64,000 nucleotides of DNA from Bacteroidota bacterium. Lineage in GTDB: Bacteria > Bacteroidota > Bacteroidia > Cytophagales > Cytophagaceae. The position numbers and the translations under genes were made by a program. Each line of letters starts with the position of its first letter. Positions within the stretch are counted from its first letter, which is position 1. Positions 23,741-33,694 of this stretch are shown here, piece by piece. The notes beneath the pieces are model-generated. The model made no database searches, was not told where the DNA came from, and saw nothing but the letters and a program-made list of their open reading frames with translations. The DNA is taken from NCBI GenBank assembly GCA_023428135.1, contig JAEYZG010000017.1, positions 179,176 through 243,175 of the forward strand, written 5' to 3'.

Positions 23741-23815
23741 GAAGGAATCACTCCTTATATACCAATTAAATATAAAGTTGAATTAAGAAAACACAAATAA
23801 AGAGAATATACTCCA

Positions 23816-24949
23816 ATGGATATGAATAGAAATCTATTATCAGGTGCTTTTTTGTTAATCGGACTGACAATACTGACTTTTTCCTGTAAAGGTCCGGCTC
23901 CCAATATGCAGGCCATAAACGTTCCAGTAAACCTGCAGAAAGTAAATTTTGAAGATGCCGTTTATCATAATTTTTACCCGGGAAATGTAGTTGCGCTGGA
24001 TGAAGTAGAAATAAGCAGTGAGGTAAGCGGATTTATAACAGGCATCTCTTTTCAGGAAGGACAGTTGGTAAGAAAAGGCCAGAAGCTATATGAAATTGAA
24101 CAGAGTAAATATGCAGCTTCCCACGCACAGGCTGAAGCCAATGTGAAGATTGCCAAAGCAAACCTAGAAAAAGCTAGAAGTGATGCTAAACGCTATAGTG
24201 AACTTGGACAAAGAGGGATGGCGACTCAGCAGAAACTTGAATATTCTGCAACAGATCTTGAAAATGCCGAGAATCAACTTGCAGTTGCTGAAGCAGAATT
24301 ATTGAGAGCTAAAACCGATTTGAGACATGCAACTATTTATGCTCCCTTTGATGGAACAATTGGTATTTCGCTTGTAAAAAGGGGAACCTTTGTTACAGGT
24401 GGTCAAACCAAGCTAAATACTATTTCGTCCAATGACCCTATTGCAATAGACTTTGTAATCAGTGAAAAAGAGATCAACAGATTTCTTGAACTGGAGAGAA
24501 GGAAGATATCCAAAACTGATTCCTTATTTACGATAGTATTGCCAGATGGTAGTCTTTATAGCTATCCTGGAAAAATTCTCTTTCTCGACAGAGCTGTAGA
24601 CAGACAAACAGGAACCTTGAAAGTAAGACTTACTTTCCCCAATGGTCAGAGAAGTCTGAGAGCAGGCATGAGCTGTAATATCAGAGTTCAAAACAAGAAT
24701 GCCTCAAAGCTGCCTGTCATTCCTCAAAAATCAGTGACGGAGCAAATGGGTGAGTTCTTTGTGTATGTCGTTAATCAGGATACTGCAAGACAGCGTAAAA
24801 TCAAACCGGGTCCGGTCATTGGTCATAATATAGTTATTTACGAGGGCTTGTCAGAAGGCGAAGAAATTGTTGTTGACGGAGTTCAAAAACTGCGTGATGG
24901 TTCTGCTGTGGTAAGCAACACAGAGAAGTCGACAGCTTCAACTAAATAA
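23816..24949 (+). CDS. RND-type membrane fusion (adaptor) lipoprotein
   Basis: Periplasmic adaptor linking the inner-membrane pump to the TolC duct. The N-terminus is a lipoprotein signal with lipobox-like LTFSC. It has the family order: lipoyl half (SGFITGISFQEGQLVRKGQ), a long alpha-hairpin (residues ~105-165), the second lipoyl half (ATIYAPFDGTIG), then beta-barrel and membrane-proximal domains (RAGMSCNIRV ... GLSEGEEIVVDG). 377 aa. The ATG at 23822 is an alternative start. It lies 24 nt before the RND gene. Confidence 0.94.
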   Translation: MDMNRNLLSGAFLLIGLTILTFSCKGPAPNMQAINVPVNLQKVNFEDAVYHNFYPGNVVALDEVEISSEVSGFITGISFQEGQLVRKGQKLYEIEQSKYAASHAQAEANVKIAKANLEKARSDAKRYSELGQRGMATQQKLEYSATDLENAENQLAVAEAELLRAKTDLRHATIYAPFDGTIGISLVKRGTFVTGGQTKLNTISSNDPIAIDFVISEKEINRFLELERRKISKTDSLFTIVLPDGSLYSYPGKILFLDRAVDRQTGTLKVRLTFPNGQRSLRAGMSCNIRVQNKNASKLPVIPQKSVTEQMGEFFVYVVNQDTARQRKIKPGPVIGHNIVIYEGLSEGEEIVVDGVQKLRDGSAVVSNTEKSTASTK

Positions 24950-24973
24950 TTTCAGGGTTTAAAAGGCTAATTT

Positions 24974-27900
24974 ATGATAGCAGATATATTTATTAAAAGG
25001 CCAGTAACAGCAATTGTTATTTCGGTTGTTATCACCATCGTTGGGATACTAACACTAATAAATCTTCCGGTGAGTCAGTATCCTGAAATAACTCCGCCAT
25101 TGGTTCAGGTAACTGGGGCGTTTTCAGGAGCTGATGCCCAGACTGTGGAACGTACTATGACAACACCAATTGAGTCGCAGGTTAACGGTGTTCCAGGTAT
25201 GTCATACATTCAGACCAATGCTACGAGTGATGGAAGCATGACAATGAACGTAACCTTTGATGTTGGTACAAATGTAGATATTGCAACCCTGGACGTTCAG
25301 AACCGTGTGAGCGTTGCTACACCACAGCTTCCCGACGATGTTAAAAGAGTCGGACTTACTGTAAGGAAACGTAATCCTTCCATTCTGATGCTCGTTGCTC
25401 TGTATTCACCTAAAGGTACACACGATATAAAATTCCTTGACAATTATGTAAATATTTATATAAAAGACGCTCTTTTGAGAGTGAAGGGAGTTGGAGATAT
25501 CTTTAGCAGAGCTGATAATTTCAGTATGCGGGTCTGGTTAAAACCGGATAAACTGGCTCAGTATGGAATCACTGCAAGTGAAGTGATTACCAAGCTACAG
25601 CAGCAGAATATGCAGGTAGCGGCTGGTTCTACCGGAGCCGCTCCCCAAGCCAATGATCAGGCATTTGAATATACCATCCAGATCAATGGAATGTTGGAGA
25701 AAGAAGCGGATTTTGAGAATATAGTAGTCCGCACCAAACCTCAGGATGGAGCTATTGTGTATCTGAAAGATGTAGCAAGAATAGAACTTGGAAAATACAA
25801 TTATGCCAACAATAACTTTGTAGACGGCCTGAGATCTTCATATCTGCTTATTTATCAGGCTCCCGGAAGTAATGCAATGGAAGTGGCTGAAGGAGTTACC
25901 AAAGCAATGGAAGAACTGAAAAAATCATTTCCTTCAGATGTACAATATGTAGTTCCGTTTGAAGCTGTTTCGGTAGTGGATGTTTCAATTAATGAAGTAT
26001 TACATACGCTTGTTGAAGCCCTGATATTAGTTGTTATTGTGGTATTCCTCTTTTTACAAAGCTGGAGAGCGACATTGATTCCTATACTGGCAATACCAGT
26101 ATCGATTATTGGAACATTCATTTTCTTTATACCGTTAGGGTTTACAATAAATACGCTTACCTTGTTTGGATTCGTACTTGCCATTGGAATTGTTGTGGAT
26201 GATGCCATTGTGGTAGTGGAGGCTGTCCAGCATTATATCGATCATGAAGGACTTTCCCCTAAAGCGGCAACCATTAAAGCCATGAAAGATATTTCCGGGC
26301 CGGTAATTGCCATTGCACTTATACTTGCTGCGGTGTTCGTGCCTGTAGCGTTTGTTCCTGGTATTGTAGGGCGCTTGTATCAGCAGTTTGCCATTACCAT
26401 TGCAGTTTCAGTATTGATTTCTGCTTTTGTGGCTTTGTCGCTGACACCGGCATTATGCGCAATGCTGCTAAGGCCAATGCATTTAGATGAGCATTCAAAA
26501 GGATTGAACAAGTTCTTCTTTAGATTCAATAACTGGTTTGCACGAGTTACTGCTTCTTACTCTTCAGGTGTTCAGAAAACAATCAAGAAAGCACCTTTAG
26601 TGCTTGTATTACTAGTATGTATTTTTGTAGGAACAGTAGGAATGTTTAAAGCCAAACCAACAGGCTTTATTCCAACGGAAGACGAGGGGCGTTTAATGAT
26701 TACATTTGAACTTCCTGAAGCATCTTCTACAACAAGGACTGTTGCTGTTCTGAAAAAGATGATGACTATTATTGACGGTATTCCAGCCATTGAACACTAT
26801 GCTGCACTTGGAGGATTAAATGCAATCACATTCGCATCAAAGTCCAACAGTGGTACTTTATTCTGTCAATTAAAACCATGGAAAGACCGAAAGGATAAAT
26901 CCATGCAGGTAGACGCCATTATCAATCAGCTTCAAAAAGGGTTTTCAGAAATCAAAGAAGCAAACATCATTGTGATCCCTCCACCACCAATTCCAGGTTT
27001 AGGCAATGCATCCGGTTTTAGTTTTGTTTTGGAACAGAAGGAAAGTAACGATGATATTAAAGGTTTTGAAAGAGTGGTTCAGTCATTTGTGATGGAAGCC
27101 AATAAGAGACCTGAAATTGCAAGGGCCTTTACTTTCTTTACAGCAAAAGCTCCAGGTTATAAAATAAATGTTGACAGAGCAAAATGCGAATTGATGGGAG
27201 TACCAGTGACTGAGGTCTTCAGTACCATTCAGACTTATATGGGAGGGAAGTATATCAATGATTTCACAGCATATGGACGTACTTTCAGAGTGGTGGCGCA
27301 GGCAGATACTTTGTATAGAAAAGACATGAATAATCTTGATCAGTATTATGTGAGAAATAATATAGGTCAGATGATACCTTTAAGTACAATTGTTTCGTAT
27401 ACAGTTATTGAAAGTGCACCGGTTGTGTCACACTATAACCTTTTCAGATCTGCCGAAATAAATGGAGTACCCAAAGAAGGCTATAGTAGCGGTGAAGCTA
27501 TTGAAGCTTTGAAACAAGTAGCCGAACAGGTATTACCAGCAGGCTATGGATACGAGTTTTCAGGATTGAGCAGAGAGGAAATTAAATCAGGATCAACTAC
27601 GGTGTATATATTTGCACTCTCTGTATTATTTGTATTCCTGTTTCTTGCTGCCCTTTATGAAAGCTGGTCTGTACCATTTTCTGTAATGCTGGCAGTGCCT
27701 CTTGGAGCTTTTGGTGCTATACTTACACTTACTTTGCTTCCTAAGCTGAGCAATAACGTGTATGCACAGATTGGTTTAATTACGCTGATAGGACTTGCAG
27801 CTAAAAATGCGATCCTTATAGTGGAATTTGCAAAAGAAAGGGTAGACCATGGAATGGAGATCGTTGCAGCAACGCTGGAAGCTGTGAGGCTTCGTTTACG

Positions 27901-28156
27901 TCCGATACTAATGACATCTTTTGCATTTATATTAGGAGTATTGCCTTTAGTATTTGCGTCAGGCGCAGGAGCGGTATCCAGGCAAACTATTGGCTGGACT
28001 GTATTTGGAGGAATGCTTGCAGCAACAGGCCTGGCAATATTTATAGTACCAGTGTTGTTTGTTGTGATTTCAAAAATTGCATACAGAAATAGAAAAACTA
28101 TTTCTGGTATCCAAGATGAATTTCAGTTAAACAAAGAATTGATATCTGAAAATTAG
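24974..28156 (+). CDS. RND multidrug efflux pump (HAE1/AcrB type)
   Basis: 1060-residue inner-membrane transporter of the hydrophobe/amphiphile efflux-1 type that exports drugs or detergents by proton antiport. It begins IADIFIKRPVTAIVIS as in AcrB. The proton-relay Asp pair is in TM4 (GIVVDDAIVVVEAV), and the conserved Lys in TM10 is in GLAAKNAILIVEFA. Two large periplasmic loops and twelve TM helices are visible. The order TolC, adaptor, pump is typical of Bacteroidota operons; substrates cannot be read from sequence. Confidence 0.96.
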   Translation: MIADIFIKRPVTAIVISVVITIVGILTLINLPVSQYPEITPPLVQVTGAFSGADAQTVERTMTTPIESQVNGVPGMSYIQTNATSDGSMTMNVTFDVGTNVDIATLDVQNRVSVATPQLPDDVKRVGLTVRKRNPSILMLVALYSPKGTHDIKFLDNYVNIYIKDALLRVKGVGDIFSRADNFSMRVWLKPDKLAQYGITASEVITKLQQQNMQVAAGSTGAAPQANDQAFEYTIQINGMLEKEADFENIVVRTKPQDGAIVYLKDVARIELGKYNYANNNFVDGLRSSYLLIYQAPGSNAMEVAEGVTKAMEELKKSFPSDVQYVVPFEAVSVVDVSINEVLHTLVEALILVVIVVFLFLQSWRATLIPILAIPVSIIGTFIFFIPLGFTINTLTLFGFVLAIGIVVDDAIVVVEAVQHYIDHEGLSPKAATIKAMKDISGPVIAIALILAAVFVPVAFVPGIVGRLYQQFAITIAVSVLISAFVALSLTPALCAMLLRPMHLDEHSKGLNKFFFRFNNWFARVTASYSSGVQKTIKKAPLVLVLLVCIFVGTVGMFKAKPTGFIPTEDEGRLMITFELPEASSTTRTVAVLKKMMTIIDGIPAIEHYAALGGLNAITFASKSNSGTLFCQLKPWKDRKDKSMQVDAIINQLQKGFSEIKEANIIVIPPPPIPGLGNASGFSFVLEQKESNDDIKGFERVVQSFVMEANKRPEIARAFTFFTAKAPGYKINVDRAKCELMGVPVTEVFSTIQTYMGGKYINDFTAYGRTFRVVAQADTLYRKDMNNLDQYYVRNNIGQMIPLSTIVSYTVIESAPVVSHYNLFRSAEINGVPKEGYSSGEAIEALKQVAEQVLPAGYGYEFSGLSREEIKSGSTTVYIFALSVLFVFLFLAALYESWSVPFSVMLAVPLGAFGAILTLTLLPKLSNNVYAQIGLITLIGLAAKNAILIVEFAKERVDHGMEIVAATLEAVRLRLRPILMTSFAFILGVLPLVFASGAGAVSRQTIGWTVFGGMLAATGLAIFIVPVLFVVISKIAYRNRKTISGIQDEFQLNKELISEN

Positions 28157-28215
28157 AGCCTGCTACGGTCTTTTGTTTTCAGAAGATTGTACCTGGTTAA
28201 TTTGTGTTTATTGTG

Positions 28216-28243
28216 ATTTCCCTCTGCTTATGCAGAGGGAAAT
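28216..28243 (+). terminator. Hairpin after the RND operon
   Basis: Perfect 12-bp stem ATTTCCCTCTGC (28216-28227) / GCAGAGGGAAAT (28232-28243) with a 4-nt loop. The T-run is short, but the position 60 nt past the pump gene fits a terminator. Confidence 0.75.
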
Positions 28244-28269
28244 GTTTTGTTAACGAATTGAATCCGATT

Positions 28270-28593
28270 ATGAAAAGAGAAATCACAATTCAGGTAAAAA
28301 CATCGTGGTTGTCCCGTATGTTTTTCGGCGCATCTCAGTATTCTTATTTCAACACTAAACCTATTGATGATTACACAGTATTTCTTAATTCCAAAATAGG
28401 CGCTCTTTCGTGGGGCAATAACAAGAAAGAAGCAAAAGAAGACTTTGCAAAAAGTTTTAAAATACTATTGGATCTTTATGATATAAAACTTCCCTTAAAA
28501 TATATTCAGGAACAACTGGAGAACGAGTCCCAGACGAGTAAGGAAGCTGCAGAAAAATGGTCATTACATTCTGAATTTCCTGCCACTTGGTAG
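28270..28593 (+). CDS. Small protein of unknown function
   Basis: 107 residues from ATG 28270 (MKREITIQVKTSWLSRMFFG); the frame is open upstream through the terminator hairpin, so the upstream GTG is unlikely. Cytoplasmic and soluble, with a basic N-terminus and helical C-terminal half (KKEAKEDFAKSFKILLDLY). It lies between the pump operon and the TetR gene. Not recognised. Confidence 0.65.
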   Translation: MKREITIQVKTSWLSRMFFGASQYSYFNTKPIDDYTVFLNSKIGALSWGNNKKEAKEDFAKSFKILLDLYDIKLPLKYIQEQLENESQTSKEAAEKWSLHSEFPATW

Positions 28594-28658
28594 TGTAAGT
28601 TTTTTTTGTAAAAAGATCAAAAAAATATGATAGATTTATGGTTTGAAAATATTTTTGA

Positions 28659-29276
28659 ATGACAGAAAAAACAAAAACGGAAGACTCTTCAAAACTTGAT
28701 ATCATTCTGAATGCCGCCCAGAAAAGATTTGGACACTATGGTTTATGCAAAACAACCATGAATGAAATAGCTGCAGATGTGGGAATGGGTAAGGCATCTC
28801 TTTACTATTATTTCCCCGACAAAGAAGCGGTTTTCCAGGCTGTAATAAAAAAAGAACAGGAAGAGTTTCTGTCTGAAATGAAAAAACACATGAATGCCGA
28901 AACAGATGCTTCTTCTCAGCTAAAACTATATGTGAAATATCGTCTTGACTATTTTCAGAATCTACTTAACCTTTCTAAACTTAAAACAGAATCATTCTTT
29001 AATTCAAAGCCTATATTTGGCAAAGTAGTAGAAGATTTTTACAAACTTGAAATAGAGCTTGTAGCCAGCATAATTCAGACTGGTATTGATAAGCAGGAGT
29101 TTCGTGAAGTGAATAAAGAAGAATATGCTTTATTGTTGATGAATATACTTCAAGGCCTGAGACTGATTCGAATTAAATATAAAGCTCTGGCAGAATTTGA
29201 TCCTGAAGATGTAGCTTATCTGAAGCAAAACAATGATAAGGTGATCTGTATGTTTATAAAGGATCTTAGAAGATAG
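28659..29276 (+). CDS. TetR/AcrR-family transcriptional regulator
   Basis: 205 residues. The N-terminal helix-turn-helix (residues ~14-60) shows the family pattern AAQKRFGHYGLCKTTMNEIA then VGMGKASLYYYFPDKEA. The remaining all-helical part would bind a ligand and dimerise. It sits on the same strand just downstream of the RND pump operon and may repress it (inference from context); the inverted repeat before the TolC gene is one possible operator. No such repeat is seen before this gene itself. Confidence 0.92.
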   Translation: MTEKTKTEDSSKLDIILNAAQKRFGHYGLCKTTMNEIAADVGMGKASLYYYFPDKEAVFQAVIKKEQEEFLSEMKKHMNAETDASSQLKLYVKYRLDYFQNLLNLSKLKTESFFNSKPIFGKVVEDFYKLEIELVASIIQTGIDKQEFREVNKEEYALLLMNILQGLRLIRIKYKALAEFDPEDVAYLKQNNDKVICMFIKDLRR

Positions 29277-29639
29277 GCAGCAAGAAATTGGCACGAAGGT
29301 CTTATTATAGTATGACCTATAAAAGTCTTACATGAAAGAGAGCCCTTCTAATACAATTATTATCTATCAGTACTATCAGGTATTTTTCCTCCCTCCCGAA
29401 TAGCTTTTGCAATTCCACATGATAGATTCATTTACTTACCTGAGGTAGTGCGATATGTATTTGTCAATCAATCGGAAGTATCATTTTTAGGTAAAATCGC
29501 TTGAATAGGTTACCTTTTGCTGGTTTTTCGTATTTTTAGATATATTAATTTACTTAAGACTCTTTAGTGATTCGATCCAGAAGTCTTAAAGTTAAATGTA
29601 CATTTGGTAAAAGAAATATTTGCTTATTTATCGATTTTT
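29277..29639. other. Intergenic region, nothing recognisable
   Basis: 363 bp between the TetR gene and the delta-60 protein. No ORF of note, no clear hairpin with a T-run and no exact TAnnTTTG box. Confidence 0.5.
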
Positions 29640-32600
29640 ATGGTACACACTTTTTTCTCTAGTAAAAAATGTTTTTTCTTACTTGTTATATTATTGATAA
29701 GTCACATTATTCAGGGACAGAATCCTGCAGTGTCAGATCTGGCATTAGGATTAGGAACTTTTAATAAAACAATAAATGACATAGCAATTCAATCGGATGG
29801 AAAAGTTATTGTCGTGGGGGATTTTATCACTTATAAAGATATTTCACTAAATCGAATTGCTCGTCTTAATGCTGATGGCACACTGGATAATACTTTTAAA
29901 ATAGGATTTGGTTTTGATAATTCTGTAAAAACCATTGCTATTGATAAAAATGATAAAATTTTATTAGGTGGAAGTTTTACCACATACAACGGCTTTAATT
30001 GCAATTACCTGGTACGTCTTAATAATGATGGATCTATAGACAATACTTTTAACATAGGGACAGGCCCAAATTCGGAAGTTAATACAATTGCTTTACAACA
30101 AGATGGAAAAATCTTAATAGGTGGGGCGTTTCTGACTTTAAATGGAACTCCGGCAGGACGTATCATTCGACTTAATCAGAACGGTTCAACAGATAGTACT
30201 TTTAATATTGGAGGTGGCTTTAATAACAAGGTTAATACTATCAAGATTCAAATCGATGGAAAAATATTGGTTGGCGGATCGTTTAGTTTTTTATTGCAGT
30301 CTCCTGTTGCGGTTAGCAAATATGGATTTGCAAGATTGAATTCAGATGGTTCTTCTGATAATTCATTAGATTTTGGTTCTTATTCTTCTGGTTTTGAAAT
30401 TTTGGCTATAGCCATTGATTCATCAGAAAGGATCTTAATAGGAGGAACATTTAGAAAGGGTGCTAATATAGCCAGGATTGAACCCAATGGTTTGATTGAT
30501 TTTTCCTTTTCAGGAAATGGAGCCAATAATTCAGTAAGATCAATTGCTGTGCAAGGAGATGGTAAAATATTGATAGGAGGAGATTTTACTACTTACGGAG
30601 GAACAGAAAATATTCAGGATGGTCTTTCAAGGGTAAATGATGATGGTACTATTGACCTATCTTTTAATAAAGTAACAGGGACACATGGTGTGAGATCAAT
30701 TATTATACAATCTGACGATAAAATTTTAATTGGAGGATCATTTCAATTTACGAATGGTTATCCTAAATCATCTGTATCCAGACTAAACACTGACGGCTCA
30801 TCCGATACTGAATTCAATATCGGTATGGGGGCTAACAACTCTGTTAATACGATAGTATTACAAAATGACGGAAAAATTTTGATTGGTGGAAGTTTTACAA
30901 TATTTAATGGAGTTCCAAAGAATTATATGGTTCGTCTTAAAGATGATCATTCGATTGATTCAGATTTTAATATAGGAACCGGAGCGAATGGCACTATACA
31001 TATAATTACAATTCAACCTGATGGTAAAATACTTGCTGCAGGAACCTTCACATCTTTCAATGGAGTTACCTGTAATAGCATCATACGCTTAAATCCTGAT
31101 GGGTCTGTGGACAATTCATTTAATTCAGGTTCGGGTACGAATAGTAATATTTACAGTATTGTTGTGCAGCCTGATGGAAAAATCCTCGTGGGTGGCAATT
31201 TCTACTCTTTCAATGGCTCAGGGAAAAGTTACCTTGTTCGTTTGAATTCAAACGGCTCTATCGATAACACTTTTATGATCGGTAACGGTGCCAATGATAT
31301 TGTTTATAAGATAGTTCTATTGGAAAATGGAAAGATAATTATTGGAGGCAATTTCTCAACATTTAACGGTAATGGTTCATATCGCTTGATAAGGCTTCAT
31401 CAGGATGGGTCTATCGATTATACATTTGGATTAAAAGGCAATGCTAATAGTACTATTTATGACTTTGCAGTACAGCCGGATGGTAGAATATTAGTAGGGG
31501 GATCCTTTACTGCGCTTGGAGGCTTAAAGAGAAAATATTTAGTCCGTCTGAATCCTAATGGATCAAATGATGGGAGTTTTGTTCCTTCTTCTGCTATCTC
31601 AAGGGCAATTCTGAAAATATGTCTACAAAAGGATAATAATAAAATATTAATTGCAGGATATAATCTATTTGCCCGAATAAATATTGATGGTTCTATAGAT
31701 GATTCATTTTCCGGGATATATGATAACATTGGTGTCAACTCCATTGTATTTCTGAATAATGGAAAGATACTAATAGGTGGAAACTTTACAATGTATCAAA
31801 ATTATGTAATCAACTCCATTACCAGACTTGGAGGTGATCCTATATACTCCAATACTGTTCATGGAAAAGTATATTCAGATCTTAATAGGAATTGTATTCC
31901 CGAAATAAATGAAAATCCTATATCTTCGGTAGTGATTAAAGCTTTGCCAGGTCCATATTATGGAGGAACAGATGCGGCAGGAAATTATGCATTAAAAGTA
32001 GATTCAGGCAATGTACAATACACTCTTACTCAGGAGTTCAACTCAATAAATTCAGAGCTTTTATTAAATCAATGTGCTCCTTCTCACAAAATTTCGCTTC
32101 ATTCCACAGGCAAAGATACCTGCTGTGTTAATTTTGCAGATTCCGTAAAGCAATGTGCTCTTCTCAGTATAAGTATGGAGCGATGCAAAATAAAAAGATG
32201 CCACAAGGGGTTCGGATATATCTACTATGGCAATTATGGTAATCATGCAGCTACAGGAGTGCAGATCAAGGTTATTTATCCGACCTATATGAGACCCGTA
32301 AGCTCAGATCCTCCATGGACTTCAATCCAGGACTCATTGGTTATATTTGACCTTGGAAAGGTTGATGCACTGAGTGGAGGCACTATTAAATTGTTAGATT
32401 CCGTTCTTTGTGTTGATGATATTACAGGACTTACACAATGTATAAAAGCTACGATTTCGCCGCTTAACACCTGTACAGCCACTGATCCTGCTTGGGACAA
32501 TTCTTCCATAAATGTAACAGGAAAGTGTATCGGAGCTTCTGCACGTTTCAGTGTTATAAATGAAGGTAATGGAGATATGGATAGTAAGAGGTTTTACAAA

Positions 32601-33620
32601 GTTTATTTAAATGATACATTAATTCACACTGGACAGTATCAACTTAAATCCGGAGAAGAGCTGAATATAAGTTATCCTGCAGAAACTTCAGCTATCAGGT
32701 TAGAGGCTGATCAATCACCTTACCACCCTTCGAAAAGGCAACCTCGAACTATTGTGGAAGGCTGTGCACTACCTGTACCAAGGAAGTTCTTTCCTTCATC
32801 CTATGGAAAGAATGACCTGGATGAACAGACTTCAATTGGTTGTTATATGATCAGAGATAGCTATGACCCCAACGACAAAATTGCTACTCCTGTTGGTGCC
32901 GGATCTGCTCATAATATTTTCCCAGGTGAAGAAATCGAATATACGATACGTTTTCAGAATACAGGGACAGATACAGCATATTACGTCAGAATTGTAGATA
33001 CACTTGATGTTTCTCTGGATGTTTCTTCCTTTAAGCATGGAGTAAGCTCTCATCCCTTTACGCTCGATATAAGTGGAAAAGGAAATGCAGTCCTCACTTA
33101 TTCCTTTGTTGGTATTAATTTGCCTGACAGCACTGTTGATCAGGCTGGGAGCAATGGACTAATCTCATTTAGAGTTGCCATACCTTCTAATACACCAATT
33201 GGTACAATAATAAAAAATAAAGCGTCTATATATTTTGATTATAATAAACCAGTAGTTACCAATGAAACATTTCATACAGTTGATACTACTGTATTCATAA
33301 ATTTAGCGAAAGGCAGCCTGGTACAAGAAGACCAGATGATTTTGGGGGAAATTCCAATAAAATCACAGTCAATGTTTAAAATTTATCCTAATCCATCAAC
33401 TGGTATAATAACAATCGAAACACTAGAAGGAAGTAAGAATGATAAATTAATAATATACTCCACAATTGGAGTTCTCCAAAAAACAATTCAATTAAATGGT
33501 GAGAATATACAGCAAGTGAACCTTGTCGACCTAAGGGAAGGATTATACATATATGAAATTTTACAAGAAGGCAACCAACGAGCTAAAGGCTTATTAGAGT
33601 TGAGGAGCGTTGTATATTGA
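29640..33620 (+). CDS. T9SS-secreted delta-60 repeat protein
   Basis: 1326 residues from ATG 29640; an upstream TTG at 29604 would only add residues before the signal peptide (CFFLLVILLISHIIQGQ). About 14 delta-60 repeats (residues ~40-740) have the core DGKILIGGxF followed by RLNxDGSxDxxFN. Then comes a carboxypeptidase-regulatory/SdrD-B-like domain (VYSDLNRNCIPEINENPIS), a conserved domain with SYDPNDKIA and YTIRFQNTGTDTA, and a type A T9SS sorting domain (FKIYPNPSTG). Likely a cell-surface or secreted beta-propeller protein; ligand unknown. Confidence 0.92.
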   Translation: MVHTFFSSKKCFFLLVILLISHIIQGQNPAVSDLALGLGTFNKTINDIAIQSDGKVIVVGDFITYKDISLNRIARLNADGTLDNTFKIGFGFDNSVKTIAIDKNDKILLGGSFTTYNGFNCNYLVRLNNDGSIDNTFNIGTGPNSEVNTIALQQDGKILIGGAFLTLNGTPAGRIIRLNQNGSTDSTFNIGGGFNNKVNTIKIQIDGKILVGGSFSFLLQSPVAVSKYGFARLNSDGSSDNSLDFGSYSSGFEILAIAIDSSERILIGGTFRKGANIARIEPNGLIDFSFSGNGANNSVRSIAVQGDGKILIGGDFTTYGGTENIQDGLSRVNDDGTIDLSFNKVTGTHGVRSIIIQSDDKILIGGSFQFTNGYPKSSVSRLNTDGSSDTEFNIGMGANNSVNTIVLQNDGKILIGGSFTIFNGVPKNYMVRLKDDHSIDSDFNIGTGANGTIHIITIQPDGKILAAGTFTSFNGVTCNSIIRLNPDGSVDNSFNSGSGTNSNIYSIVVQPDGKILVGGNFYSFNGSGKSYLVRLNSNGSIDNTFMIGNGANDIVYKIVLLENGKIIIGGNFSTFNGNGSYRLIRLHQDGSIDYTFGLKGNANSTIYDFAVQPDGRILVGGSFTALGGLKRKYLVRLNPNGSNDGSFVPSSAISRAILKICLQKDNNKILIAGYNLFARINIDGSIDDSFSGIYDNIGVNSIVFLNNGKILIGGNFTMYQNYVINSITRLGGDPIYSNTVHGKVYSDLNRNCIPEINENPISSVVIKALPGPYYGGTDAAGNYALKVDSGNVQYTLTQEFNSINSELLLNQCAPSHKISLHSTGKDTCCVNFADSVKQCALLSISMERCKIKRCHKGFGYIYYGNYGNHAATGVQIKVIYPTYMRPVSSDPPWTSIQDSLVIFDLGKVDALSGGTIKLLDSVLCVDDITGLTQCIKATISPLNTCTATDPAWDNSSINVTGKCIGASARFSVINEGNGDMDSKRFYKVYLNDTLIHTGQYQLKSGEELNISYPAETSAIRLEADQSPYHPSKRQPRTIVEGCALPVPRKFFPSSYGKNDLDEQTSIGCYMIRDSYDPNDKIATPVGAGSAHNIFPGEEIEYTIRFQNTGTDTAYYVRIVDTLDVSLDVSSFKHGVSSHPFTLDISGKGNAVLTYSFVGINLPDSTVDQAGSNGLISFRVAIPSNTPIGTIIKNKASIYFDYNKPVVTNETFHTVDTTVFINLAKGSLVQEDQMILGEIPIKSQSMFKIYPNPSTGIITIETLEGSKNDKLIIYSTIGVLQKTIQLNGENIQQVNLVDLREGLYIYEILQEGNQRAKGLLELRSVVY

Positions 33621-33694
33621 ATCTTTCATATATATATAAGGTTTTTAGTGCATCTGAAGTAAGTTTTAGTCCCTTGGTTTACAATCTCACTTTA

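Noticed and set aside
25855..26208. Long antisense ORF within the RND pump gene
   Set aside because: Opposite-strand shadow of a strongly supported gene; low-complexity composition (Thr/Ser/Ile rich) and no promoter.
28646..28661. TATTTTTG box directly before the TetR start as promoter
   Set aside because: It lies one base before the ATG, so a -7 role would start transcription inside the gene; AT-rich sequence gives chance matches.
29567..29590. TGATTCGATCC-like string suggesting a tRNA T-arm
   Set aside because: No acceptor, D or anticodon stems can be formed around it.
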